Assembly (NCBI RefSeq): GCF_014195535.1
Contig: NZ_JACIBY010000005.1
Coordinates: forward strand, 59,807 to 123,806
Direction of reading: 5' to 3'
DNA from: Runella defluvii
Lineage (GTDB): Bacteria > Bacteroidota > Bacteroidia > Cytophagales > Spirosomataceae
Length of the DNA: 64,000 nt
Numbering within the stretch: position 1 is the first letter of the stretch; the number at the start of each line of letters is the position of its first letter. A program made the translations under genes and the position numbers. The notes below the pieces were generated by a model. It was not told the DNA's origin. It searched no databases and worked only from the letters and a program-made list of their open reading frames with translations. Below are positions 51,048 through 59,387 of the stretch, piece by piece.

Positions 51048-51749
51048 ATGCAAGACGCTTACACCGAATTTAAAAACACACCCGCTGCGTTTGATATGCT
51101 TTGGGTGGAGGGAGGCGTATTTGAGATGGGTAGCGAAGGTGAATATTCTGATTCTTTGCCTGTTCATAAAGTTGAGGTAAATAGTTTTTGGATGGGAAAG
51201 TTTGCTGTTACTCAGGCGTTATGGACGTATGTAATGCAAGAAAATCCCTCGAAATTTAAAGGAGCAAACCGTCCCGTAGAAAATGTGTCTTATAAAGATA
51301 TTATGAACGAGTTTTTGCCGAGACTGAAGAATATGACGGGGCTTGACTACCGTTTACCTACGGAAGCCGAGTGGGAATATGCTGCCAAAGGTGGAAAATA
51401 TGGCCATAAATACCCTTTTGAGTACGCGGGCAGTAATAAATTGGACGAAGTAGGCTGGTACGATAAAAACAGTCAAAATGAAACGCAGGTAGTAGGTTTG
51501 AAAACACCGAACCTCTTGGGTCTGTACGATATGAGTGGCAGTGTATGTGAGTGGTGTAGTAAGGAAGGTGATAATACAGACTTTATTGTAGACGGATTAC
51601 TGTTTCGTGGCACATTTCCGTACCGTGGAGGAGGGTGGATACATACCCAGGATAAGTGTAATTTAATACGTTCTACTAAAGATTTTTCAGGTATCTGTAT
51701 TAGCTATGTCGGCTTTCGACTGGCTCTTTTATATAGCTCAGTAGAGTAA
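51048..51749 (+). CDS. FGE-sulfatase-fold protein, copy 2 (no DGR variable region)
   Basis: A 233-residue paralogue. MLWVEGGVFEMGSEGEYSDS, NSFWMGKFAVTQALWTYVMQ, YRLPTEAEWEYAAKGGKYGH and LGLYDMSGSVCEWCSKEGDN follow the family order. The C-terminus differs from copies 1 and 3 (RGTFPYRGGGWIHTQDKCNL then GFRLALLYSSVE), is AT-richer in DNA, and has no NNY-codon pattern. It is therefore either a decoy, a fixed partner, or a copy that never received the variable repeat. ATG 51048 follows the repeated leader. Confidence 0.85.
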   Translation: MQDAYTEFKNTPAAFDMLWVEGGVFEMGSEGEYSDSLPVHKVEVNSFWMGKFAVTQALWTYVMQENPSKFKGANRPVENVSYKDIMNEFLPRLKNMTGLDYRLPTEAEWEYAAKGGKYGHKYPFEYAGSNKLDEVGWYDKNSQNETQVVGLKTPNLLGLYDMSGSVCEWCSKEGDNTDFIVDGLLFRGTFPYRGGGWIHTQDKCNLIRSTKDFSGICISYVGFRLALLYSSVE

Positions 51750-51754
51750 AATCC

Positions 51755-51893
51755 CGTGAGCAAAAAAAGGGTTCATTTTACCACAAAGGACACAAAGAAA
51801 TTTGCACAAAGAACGCAATGAAAGGCTTCTACTTTGTGGCCATTGTGTCCTACTTTGTGTACTTTGCGTTTAAGAAATTAGAAGGCTAAAAAT
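51755..51893 (+). repeat. Intergenic repeat, copy B
   Basis: The second copy of the ~140-base spacer described at 50907-51047, with a few substitutions. It leads directly to the start codon of FGE3. Confidence 0.85.
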
Positions 51894-52649
51894 ATGCAAG
51901 ACTCCTACACCGAATTTGAAAACACCCCCGCCGCGTTTGAGATGCTTTGGGTGGAGGGAGGTGTATTTGAAATGGGTGGTGAAAGTGTATTGGGCGATGC
52001 TTTGCCTGTGCATAGCGTAAAGATAGACTCTTTTTGGATGGGAGAGTTTACGGTGACGCAGGCTTTATGGGCCTATGTGATGGCGGGTACAGAGAAAGAA
52101 AATCCATCTGATTTTAAAGGAGCGAACCGACCTGTGGAAAAGGTATCTCACGATGATATTATGAACGAGTTTTTGCCAAAATTGAAAGCTATGACGGGCC
52201 TTGCATACCGTTTGCCTACGGAAGCGGAATGGGAATACGCGGCCAAGGGAGGGAAATATGGACAAAAATATCCTTTTGAGTATGCAGGCAGCAATAAATT
52301 GGAGGAAGTAGGCTGGTATAGAAAAAATAGCCAGAATGAAATACAGGTAGTAGGATTAAAAACGCCGAACTTGTTGGGCTTGTACGATATGAGTGGGAAT
52401 GTATGGGAGTGGTGCAGTGATTGGTATGATAAGGATTTCTATAGTGCTTCTACAGCTGCTGTAACAGTGAATCCTACAGGCCCTACTACGGGCTCGCTCC
52501 GCGTGTTTCGCGGCGGTGGCTGGCTCAACTACGAGCGGTACTGCCGCTCTACGAACCGCGACTACGGCTGGCCTGGGATTCGCTACGACCTCGTTGGTCT
52601 TCGGTTGGTTCTTTCTTTCTCTGTAGTTCAGGCGGGTAAAATCCCGTGA
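51894..52649 (+). CDS. FGE-sulfatase-fold protein with DGR variable region, copy 3
   Basis: A 251-residue paralogue. Its first ~40 residues resemble copy 2 (FEMLWVEGGVFEMGGESVLG), whereas the central region (SNKLEEVGWYRKNSQNE, LGLYDMSGNVWEWCSDWYDK) is nearly identical to copy 1, suggesting recombination between copies. The C-terminal region RGGGWLNYERYCRSTNRDYG and the following residues form the variable face. Because of base changes after the variable repeat it runs six residues further than copy 1 (ending QAGKIP). It lies 146 bases upstream of the LRR-Roc-CHAT gene. Confidence 0.88.
   Translation: MQDSYTEFENTPAAFEMLWVEGGVFEMGGESVLGDALPVHSVKIDSFWMGEFTVTQALWAYVMAGTEKENPSDFKGANRPVEKVSHDDIMNEFLPKLKAMTGLAYRLPTEAEWEYAAKGGKYGQKYPFEYAGSNKLEEVGWYRKNSQNEIQVVGLKTPNLLGLYDMSGNVWEWCSDWYDKDFYSASTAAVTVNPTGPTTGSLRVFRGGGWLNYERYCRSTNRDYGWPGIRYDLVGLRLVLSFSVVQAGKIP
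52497..52628 (+). repeat. DGR variable repeat 2 (VR in copy 3)
   Basis: Variable codons run 52497-52592 and the invariant 3' flank 52593-52628. Relative to VR1 the changes are AAY-type exchanges: CTC/TAC, TTT/AAT, CTC/AGC, AAC/TAC, GGC/GAC, ATT/TAT and others. The invariant flank GTTGGTCTTCGGTTGGTT is a candidate initiation-of-mutagenic-homing site. A short GGGTAAAATCCC hairpin follows shortly after, as in the other two copies. Confidence 0.85.
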
Positions 52650-52676
52650 GTAAAAAAGGAAAGCGGAATGGAGTGA

Positions 52677-52768
52677 CAAGGCAGCGCAGGGAGGAGGGAC
52701 GACGACCAAGTGCCTTGTGACGAAATGAAGCAGATGGCGACAAATGAACAGATACCCGCGAAGCGGGT
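52677..52768 (+). other. Two hairpins before the LRR-Roc-CHAT gene
   Basis: CAAGGCA (52677-52683) pairs with TGCCTTG (52711-52717) over a long G-rich loop, and ACCCGC (52754-52759) pairs with GCGGGT (52763-52768) over GAA. The second lies 27 bases before ATG 52796. They may be leader structures or leftovers of an earlier gene end; no coding frame is supported here. Confidence 0.4.
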
Positions 52769-52795
52769 CGAAACTCGTTTTTGACAAAACAGAAT

Positions 52796-55741
52796 ATGGC
52801 AAGACTCAACGAACTTACCCCAAAACTCACCCTCCAACAAGACGACGGTCTCATCACTGCCGTGCTCTTGGTGAAAGGCTACGACAACAGCTACGCGCTC
52901 AATGCCGCAGGGCACATCACGGCCTTTAGTTTGGGCAATAGCCGACTCAAGAAGTTGGTATTGGGCAAAGAAGCAGAAGCGTTAGAATACCTCTACTTCA
53001 GCGGGAGTGAGCCACTCACGGAGGTGGTTTTTGAAGTCCCTCTGCCGCAGCTTACGCATTTGTACTTAAACAATTGCGCCATCAAGCAAATCACTTTCCC
53101 TGCGGGTTTCAGGTCTTTGCAGCAAATCTATCTGCAAAAAAATGGCCTCCAACGGCTTGTTTTTGAGGGAGATTGTCCTTCGTTGGTGTTGATGGATGTG
53201 AGTGAGAATGAGTTGACCCAATTTTCGTTGCCTCAAGGCTTTGCCAATTTGACCTACCTGTATTTAAGCGGCAATCAGTTAGTAAGCCTTGAGGTGGCTA
53301 ACTTGGCGAAATTGAGCACTTTGTACCTTCAAAACAATCAATTTTCAAACCTGCCATTCCATTTTCAAAATACCCAATCAGGCGAAATACAACTTTGTTT
53401 ATCCAATGCCCCTTTAGTGGTTTTGGAGTTTTTACGCCTTTCTGCTAACCCACTGCCTGATGATATTCGAGGCTTTGTCGAAAATAACGATAATTGCCTA
53501 AACGAAATCAAAGCCTATTTCAAGGATTTATCCAAAGGAGAAACGTTGGACAATGAGTACAAAACACTTATTATAGGCAATGGCAATGTCGGCAAAAGCT
53601 GTTTGGTGGAGCGTTTAGTCTACAAGAGATTCAAAACTGAGTGGGACTCTACGCATGGCATTTCATTGGAACAGTTTTCTGACCAAAGTTACATCTTCAA
53701 CCTTTGGGATTTTGGCGGGCAAGATATTTACCATGCCACGCACCGTCTTTTTATGCAGTCTAACGCCCTCTATTTGGTGTTGTGGGATTCAAAAACCGAA
53801 CAGAGCGCGTTCACGGAACATCAGATAGGGAAGGAGTGCCGTCAGTATGAAAACTATCCGTTGGGTTATTGGTTAGACTACACCCACAATCAAGGCAAAA
53901 ACAGCCCCGTGATTGTGGTTCAAACAAAAACAAAACGGGATGGGGAGAAAGATTTGGCGGAGATTCGGGCAGCCTACAAAGATATCTTTACTTTTCTGAA
54001 ATTTGAGCACATTGACTCTCAGGAAGACGATTGGGACGAAAACGGCTTTAATTCTTTGCTGGCTGCCATGCGTTTGGCAGCAAAGCGTTTTAATCGAAAA
54101 CAGAAAACGCCTAAAAACAGAGCCGAAGTACGTCAGTCATTGCGCTTCAAACAAAAAGCGGGCGAAAAATACCTTTCCTTAGACGATTATTTGATTTTGG
54201 CAAAAGAGGTAACCAATCCAATTAGTGTTTTAGAAAACTGGCTGGTCAAAACAGGAGTAGTATTTTATCGTGCGGGTTTGTTTCAGGACAGTATCATCTT
54301 GGATCAGGCTTGGGCGATTGAGGCGATTTATACAATTTTCAGAAGAACCAACGAAAAAGGCCGACGAAACTCCACTTATTACGACATTCAAAGCCGCAAT
54401 GGCAGATTCACGGGAGAGGACTTGCAGGGAATTTGGGAAGAAAAATACAGTCCAGAAGAGCAAAATCTGTTCGTAAGCTTTATGCTTTCGTGTGAAATGT
54501 GTTTTGAAATCACTTCTCAAGAACATCCTGACCTCAAAGAATGGGAAATTCATTTTGAGCAAAGAAGTTTTGTAGCCCCGCAGTTGATGCCCGAAAACAA
54601 GCCCAAGAGCGTAGAAGATGTTTGGGAGGGGCGTTCGAGTTGGTATTTAACCTATCGCCACGATTTTCTGCATTACGGAGTTATTCAAAGTTTTATTGTA
54701 CGTACTCAAACTCTTGCCGAAATGCGGGATATATGGAAGTCGGGCATTTCTTTGAAAGATACGCACGATGGAGCCGTTCATTATGCCCTGGTAGAGTGTC
54801 AGGGCAATGAAATTCGGGTACGAGTGACGGCAGGAGGCAGAGTATTGCTTAATAAAATTCGGAACTTGTTTGAAAAACTGCGAGACAGCAAGGGTATAGA
54901 AACCGTCAGTCTCGACGGAGAAAATTATGTGCTGTTGGATGAATTGAAAAATCGCTCCAAAGACAATCCTAAACTTAAAACAGTGAACGGAACGTGGATA
55001 GAAGTGGATGGGTTGGAAGTTTTCTTGGAAAGGGATGAAAATGCAAGTTTTGATAAACCTAAAGAATCGGAACAGCGAAGCTCAGAAAAAGAACACCCCT
55101 CAACAAAAAAAATGATAGACAACTCAACACCCCACGAAGTAACAATGGCCGAAGGCGCCCGTAAGTTTGTGCCTTTCAGTGAGATAGAAGGGAAGATTAA
55201 GATTTTGTTTTTGGCGGCTAATCCTGATGATACATCAAGACTAAGAACAGACAAAGAAGGGAAAAAGTCTCAATTTGAGCTTAAATTAAGTGAAAACAAA
55301 GATAGATTCGAATTTATTTCAGTATTAGCTGCTACAAGTAAAGATTTTCAGAGAGAAATAGGGCATCACAAACCGCACGTTATTCATTATTCAGGGCATG
55401 GAGATAAGCATAGCCTTTATTTAGAGGATACAGATGTTACGACAGAATTGCTTACAAGTTTAATGGTTCGCTCAAAAAACGCTCAACTTGTTATTCTCAA
55501 TGCCTGCAATTCATTTGCGCATGGTGAAGCAATTGCTCAAAAAATTCCATACGTAATTTGTAACAGTAGTAAAGTAGATGATAAAGCTGCTATTGAATTT
55601 GCAGAAGGATTTTACATGGATTTCTTTGACTTAAGTGAAATTGAGGATTGTTTTGATAATGGCCTTTTATCCATCAAGTTAGCTAATTTACCCCATGCAG
55701 ATGTTCCTGTTTTGTTGAAGGGAACTCCTGCCAAATCATAA
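52796..55741 (+). CDS. LRR-Roc-COR-CHAT protein (GTPase with caspase-like protease domain)
   Basis: A 981-residue protein. Leucine-rich repeats occupy ~30-225 (LTHLYLNNCAIKQITFPAGF, LTYLYLSGNQLVSLEV). A Roc GTPase follows: Walker A GNGNVGKS (~261-268), G3 LWDFGGQD (~303-310) and a degenerate G4 (VQTKTKRD in place of NKxD). A COR-like region spans ~400-700. After a charged linker comes KIKILFLAANPDDTSRLRTD and a CHAT domain with His in HYSGHGD (~868) and Cys in LNACNS (~904). The architecture predicts ligand sensing by LRR, GTP-dependent switching and protease release. ATG 52796 was preferred over TTG 52781. It is downstream of the DGR-diversified FGE genes. Confidence 0.88.
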   Translation: MARLNELTPKLTLQQDDGLITAVLLVKGYDNSYALNAAGHITAFSLGNSRLKKLVLGKEAEALEYLYFSGSEPLTEVVFEVPLPQLTHLYLNNCAIKQITFPAGFRSLQQIYLQKNGLQRLVFEGDCPSLVLMDVSENELTQFSLPQGFANLTYLYLSGNQLVSLEVANLAKLSTLYLQNNQFSNLPFHFQNTQSGEIQLCLSNAPLVVLEFLRLSANPLPDDIRGFVENNDNCLNEIKAYFKDLSKGETLDNEYKTLIIGNGNVGKSCLVERLVYKRFKTEWDSTHGISLEQFSDQSYIFNLWDFGGQDIYHATHRLFMQSNALYLVLWDSKTEQSAFTEHQIGKECRQYENYPLGYWLDYTHNQGKNSPVIVVQTKTKRDGEKDLAEIRAAYKDIFTFLKFEHIDSQEDDWDENGFNSLLAAMRLAAKRFNRKQKTPKNRAEVRQSLRFKQKAGEKYLSLDDYLILAKEVTNPISVLENWLVKTGVVFYRAGLFQDSIILDQAWAIEAIYTIFRRTNEKGRRNSTYYDIQSRNGRFTGEDLQGIWEEKYSPEEQNLFVSFMLSCEMCFEITSQEHPDLKEWEIHFEQRSFVAPQLMPENKPKSVEDVWEGRSSWYLTYRHDFLHYGVIQSFIVRTQTLAEMRDIWKSGISLKDTHDGAVHYALVECQGNEIRVRVTAGGRVLLNKIRNLFEKLRDSKGIETVSLDGENYVLLDELKNRSKDNPKLKTVNGTWIEVDGLEVFLERDENASFDKPKESEQRSSEKEHPSTKKMIDNSTPHEVTMAEGARKFVPFSEIEGKIKILFLAANPDDTSRLRTDKEGKKSQFELKLSENKDRFEFISVLAATSKDFQREIGHHKPHVIHYSGHGDKHSLYLEDTDVTTELLTSLMVRSKNAQLVILNACNSFAHGEAIAQKIPYVICNSSKVDDKAAIEFAEGFYMDFFDLSEIEDCFDNGLLSIKLANLPHADVPVLLKGTPAKS

Positions 55742-55764
55742 ATTCAAATTAACTCATCTAAACC

Positions 55765-56088
55765 ATGCCCAACATCATTTACGAATACCAAAACGAAAAA
55801 GGCGAAACCATTTTGGTGCAAGCCGAGGATATTCGCAGTACTTCCAATGTCCGTGGAGGCCGAGACAGCGAAGAGTCAACCATCAAAAGAGTACAAGTAC
55901 GTTTTGAGGAAGCGCTAGGAACTGTAAAAGCGGCCGCAAGCGCGCTCAAAAACGTGGTAGATGAGGTAAAACCCGATGAGTTTTCGGTAGAGTTCAACCT
56001 CAAAGCCGAAGGAAAAGCGGGCTTTTTTGCCATTTGTCAGGCAGCTACGGGGGCAGAGTTTAAAATTACGTTGACGTGGAAAAAATAA
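55765..56088 (+). CDS. Trypco1-like (CU044_2847 family) protein
   Basis: A 107-residue cytoplasmic protein. IIYEYQNEKGETILVQAEDI, an acidic helix (FEEALGTVKAAASALKNVVD), and EFSVEFNLKAEGKAGFFAIC followed by GAEFKITLTWKK match the trypsin-co-occurring domain. That domain is typically encoded beside proteases and GTPases of conflict systems and is thought to regulate or deliver protease activity. It starts 23 bases after the CHAT protease gene, which supports a joint function. Assignment is from pattern memory. Confidence 0.75.
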   Translation: MPNIIYEYQNEKGETILVQAEDIRSTSNVRGGRDSEESTIKRVQVRFEEALGTVKAAASALKNVVDEVKPDEFSVEFNLKAEGKAGFFAICQAATGAEFKITLTWKK

Positions 56089-56090
56089 GA

Positions 56091-57698
56091 ATGAAAATAA
56101 CCAATTGGCGAGTTATTGCTTTTTTTAGCGCCTATCTCCTGCTAGGATTGGCGATTTATAAAGACTACGGTATTTCGTTTGACGAACCCATCAATCGGGC
56201 CAATGGTATCGTTTCCATCCAATACGTGGGTGAAACCTTGGGTTTGCTGGCGCCTAGCACAGACATTCCAAAACTCCACGACTACTACGACAAAGACTAC
56301 GGCGTGGTGTTTGACGTTCCGCTGGTCATTGGCGAAAAAGCACTCGGCTACAATTCCGATGACAAAAGCCAACAATTGTACCACTACCGTCACTTGATGA
56401 CCTTTTTGGTTTTCTTCCTTTCTACCCTCTTTTTTTACGCTACTGCCGCCAGCGTTTTTACCAATAAGTGGCTTCCGTGGCTGGGAACTCTCTTTCTTAT
56501 TGCAAGCCCAAGGATATTTGCGGAGTCTTTTTACAATAGCAAAGACATTATTTGCCTTTCGGCCTTTATCATTAGTACTTATTTTTTGCTCCAATTTCTC
56601 AAAACCTACGCTTGGCGTCCCCTGTTGCTGTTTAGCATTTGTAGTGCCATTGCCATCAATATTCGCCTAACGGGCGTCATCATTCCTGCCCTTGCGTTGG
56701 GATGGGGCGCAATTGATTTATTTCGTTTACGGAAACAAACAACTCCTATTGCCCTCAAATTAGGAGCTTATGCTGTGCTTACGGCGATGTTTACGGTGGT
56801 GTTCTGGCCGTATTTATGGAAAGCTCCCCTTGCCAATTTTCAATTTGCCTTTGCGAACATGAGTAAGTTTCGGGCCAACATGGACGTTTTGTTTTTTGGC
56901 GACAGGATTCCCGCTATGGAGCTGCCGTGGTATTACATCATCGGGTACGTGATTATTACAACTCCCCTTCTTTACGTAGTGCTATGGGTACTGGGGATAG
57001 TAAATGTACTAAAAGACAGTGTAAGGCACTTCTCGGCTTTCTGGGAAAACTTTGAGCCTTGGCGCACGCAACTGACTTTTTTTGTGATAAGCACCGCTCC
57101 GTTTGCTTTGGTAATTTTGTTGAAGTCCACGTTGTACGACGGCTGGAGGCAGTTATATTTTACCTACGGGGCGTTTCTGATGATAGCCTTGTATGGCCTA
57201 GACTGGGTTTTTGAGTATGCAAAAAAATACCCTTTGGCCTTAAAAACTGCCCAAGCAGTAGTTCTGGCGCAGCTGATTGTGATGGGCGTTTGGATGGGAC
57301 TCAATCATCCGTTTCAGCAAACCTATTTCAACACGCTCACTCCAACACCCGTCGCTAAGAATTTTGAAATAGATTACTGGGGACTATCGTACAAACAAGG
57401 ACTTGAATGGATTGTCCAACACGACAAGCGTCCGCACATTAAGGTAGTAGCCAACCTGACGCCAGGGGTTTATAATCGAATGCTTTTGGACAAATCGGAG
57501 CGAGCGCGGGTGGAGTGTACTTACCTAAAACCCTCCGTGAGAGACACCTTGAAGAGAGAGGCGTTAGAATGTGATTATTTCATAACGGAGTTTCGCTATC
57601 GGCCCGATGCTTCGCCTTATACGAAGGAGCTATACAGCATTAAGGTGGACGGTAACACCATTTTAGCGGTGTACGACGGGCATCAATTGGTGCGCTAA
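56091..57698 (+). CDS. GT-C-type membrane glycosyltransferase (ArnT/PMT-like)
   Basis: A 535-residue inner-membrane protein with a first helix WRVIAFFSAYLLLGLAIYKD followed by YGISFDEPINRANG, whose Asp-Glu pair in the first external loop is the catalytic/metal site of GT-C enzymes. Eight or more further helices follow, and a C-terminal periplasmic domain starts near YNRMLLDKSERARVE. It would transfer a sugar from a polyprenyl phosphate; the acceptor is unknown. Its start lies just after the Trypco1 stop, but it probably is a separate core gene. ATG 56091 was preferred to TTG 56076, which overlaps the previous gene. Confidence 0.75.
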   Translation: MKITNWRVIAFFSAYLLLGLAIYKDYGISFDEPINRANGIVSIQYVGETLGLLAPSTDIPKLHDYYDKDYGVVFDVPLVIGEKALGYNSDDKSQQLYHYRHLMTFLVFFLSTLFFYATAASVFTNKWLPWLGTLFLIASPRIFAESFYNSKDIICLSAFIISTYFLLQFLKTYAWRPLLLFSICSAIAINIRLTGVIIPALALGWGAIDLFRLRKQTTPIALKLGAYAVLTAMFTVVFWPYLWKAPLANFQFAFANMSKFRANMDVLFFGDRIPAMELPWYYIIGYVIITTPLLYVVLWVLGIVNVLKDSVRHFSAFWENFEPWRTQLTFFVISTAPFALVILLKSTLYDGWRQLYFTYGAFLMIALYGLDWVFEYAKKYPLALKTAQAVVLAQLIVMGVWMGLNHPFQQTYFNTLTPTPVAKNFEIDYWGLSYKQGLEWIVQHDKRPHIKVVANLTPGVYNRMLLDKSERARVECTYLKPSVRDTLKREALECDYFITEFRYRPDASPYTKELYSIKVDGNTILAVYDGHQLVR

Positions 57699-57721
57699 TA
57701 ATTGGTACAAACTCATTCAAA

Positions 57722-57760
57722 AAAGAAGCCCCTGAAACGCATTGTTTCAGGGGCTTCTTT
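57722..57760. terminator. Strong bidirectional terminator
   Basis: A perfect 17-base stem (AAAGAAGCCCCTGAAAC and complement) with a GCATT loop lies between convergent genes. Confidence 0.9.
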
Positions 57761-57775
57761 GTAGTGTTTTACGAC

Positions 57776-58282
57776 TTATTCGTCAGAGATTTCGGCGTTG
57801 TCGATGTTGTAGTTCAACTCGTAAATATTATCAGCGTTTAGTTTTAACGTACCACGCATCGTATGGCGCTCGTCCGTTTTAAACTTACGGCCATTTTTCT
57901 TGAACTTCAAGCCTACGACCGACTCAGGCCCTGCCCCACCGCAAAAGAAACAAGCACTGAATGGGAAGGCTGACAAGGCGTATAGGTTCGACTCGGCATC
58001 GATGGGAAGTACATAACCCGTCAACAATATTTCTTTACCGTTGAGTTTGTTGATGTTGGGGCCAAACGTTGGATACAACATATATACCGACTCCTCGGGA
58101 TACCATTTTTTCTTGAAAGTCACGTCGCGGAGTGTTTCCCAAGAAATTTTCACGGGATTATTTCCCGCAAGTGCGCGATACCGAAACTTCGTCCCTCCTT
58201 CGTTTTGCTCGGAGGTTTGGTTACTTACAAAGCCCGTAAAAGCAACGGCGCTTATCAGAATAGCAACTACAAGACTTTTCAT
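57776..58282 (-). CDS. DUF3299-type exported protein
   Basis: A 168-residue exported protein with signal peptide (MKSLVVAILISAVAFTGFVS). The mature part has ISWETLRDVTFKKKWYPEES, LNGKEILLTGYVLPID, and FPFSACFFCGGAGPESVVGL. The clustered Cys pair in SACFFCGGAGPE is the family hallmark and may bind a metal. A -7 box lies 43 bases upstream. Function unknown. Confidence 0.75.
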   Translation of the reverse strand: MKSLVVAILISAVAFTGFVSNQTSEQNEGGTKFRYRALAGNNPVKISWETLRDVTFKKKWYPEESVYMLYPTFGPNINKLNGKEILLTGYVLPIDAESNLYALSAFPFSACFFCGGAGPESVVGLKFKKNGRKFKTDERHTMRGTLKLNADNIYELNYNIDNAEISDE

Positions 58283-58325
58283 GCGTTCGTGGATGAATTG
58301 ACAGTACGTTCAATACAATTTTTTA

Positions 58326-58333
58326 CAAATTTA
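58326..58333 (-). promoter_or_regulatory. -7 box of the DUF3299 gene
   Basis: On the minus strand this reads TAAATTTG, an exact match, 43 bases before the start at 58282. It lies just past the stop of the FAS1 gene on the same strand. Confidence 0.5.
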
Positions 58334-58343
58334 CGTTCCCGCC

Positions 58344-59282
58344 TCACGGAATCAAAACTTTATCTATCACATGAATCAATCCATTGGTGGCCGTGATGTC
58401 GGTTTTGGTAATATTGGCAGGTTGAGTGGGGTTCGAACGTCCCGCGATGGTCAGCCCCGTTGATTTGGAGGCAAGCGTTGCCGTGTAGGAAGCGTCGAAC
58501 ATGTTCAAGGTAGAATTTCCCATAAAACTTGAAAAAAGCCGACTCAACATGATGTGATACGACACAATTCGCGCCAAGACAATCGGGCTAGTGGCGTTGA
58601 TTTCTGCTTGCGAAAATTTCCCCGCAATCATGGCTTGATTGGTGGGTAAAAACATCGTGTACGCAGGGTCAACGGGAAACGAACCTAACGTATCGGCGTA
58701 AAACGTGGCTAGACGAGGGTCTCCCGCAATGGCCCGCCGCGTAGCCTGACGAAATAGGCTAAAATCAGGGGTATTTTTGATGATTTGGGCTAATGATTGC
58801 GTTGGAATCGGAATCACCCTATTGATAATGTGTATCACCCCATTATTGGCCAAAATGTTTGATTTGACACTTTTGCCATGGTTGAGGTAGGGAGTACCGT
58901 CAGGATTTGATAAAAACAAGCGTGCATTCGACATCATTTTAACGGGGTTACTTAACCCAAACGGCATCGACTCTACGGGCAATGGCGAGGTGATGACGTG
59001 GTTGGTAATCAGCGCACGGACTTGCTCAGGAGGAAGGGAAGTGATGGCCCCAGCGTCGGCGTAGCCTGACGCTTTAAACCCCTCGTCGTTGGGCGCAAAA
59101 AGCGTTACTGAACTGGTCTTAAATGCGTCTTGAAGCCCCGCATGACTGATGGCCGCGCGCAAAATGGTTAAATCCTGCTGATCTAATAATACGTCGGAAA
59201 TGCTTTTGGGCTGAGGGTCGTCTTCTTTGCAGCCTACCAAACCCACTATCAGTAACATCAAGCCCCCAATGAGTTTTTTCAT
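58344..59282 (-). CDS. Lipoprotein with two fasciclin (FAS1) domains
   Basis: A 312-residue lipoprotein (GGLMLLIVGLVGCKED, Cys ~18). Two FAS1 repeats follow: the first has SVTLFAPNDEGFKA and ends VIHIINRVIPIP; the second has YTMFLPTNQAMIAG and ends NGLIHVIDKVLIP, so each carries the family's paired H1/H2 motifs. FAS1 domains mediate adhesion or matrix binding. ATG 59282 was used because it gives a clean lipobox. Confidence 0.88.
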   Translation of the reverse strand: MKKLIGGLMLLIVGLVGCKEDDPQPKSISDVLLDQQDLTILRAAISHAGLQDAFKTSSVTLFAPNDEGFKASGYADAGAITSLPPEQVRALITNHVITSPLPVESMPFGLSNPVKMMSNARLFLSNPDGTPYLNHGKSVKSNILANNGVIHIINRVIPIPTQSLAQIIKNTPDFSLFRQATRRAIAGDPRLATFYADTLGSFPVDPAYTMFLPTNQAMIAGKFSQAEINATSPIVLARIVSYHIMLSRLFSSFMGNSTLNMFDASYTATLASKSTGLTIAGRSNPTQPANITKTDITATNGLIHVIDKVLIP

Positions 59283-59387
59283 CTTTCTAATTAAGTTTAT
59301 AGCTGAGAATAAAAAGCCACGCCCTTGGTAATACACACGGGCGTGACTTTTCACTAAACGCATAGAAAAGGCGAAAATTGTAACACT

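Noticed and set aside
50157-56088. A DGR reverse transcriptase, Avd or template repeat inside the window
   Set aside because: No translated frame shows a reverse-transcriptase core, and by eye no third copy of the variable-repeat framework with AAY codons appears on either strand. These must be elsewhere if they exist.
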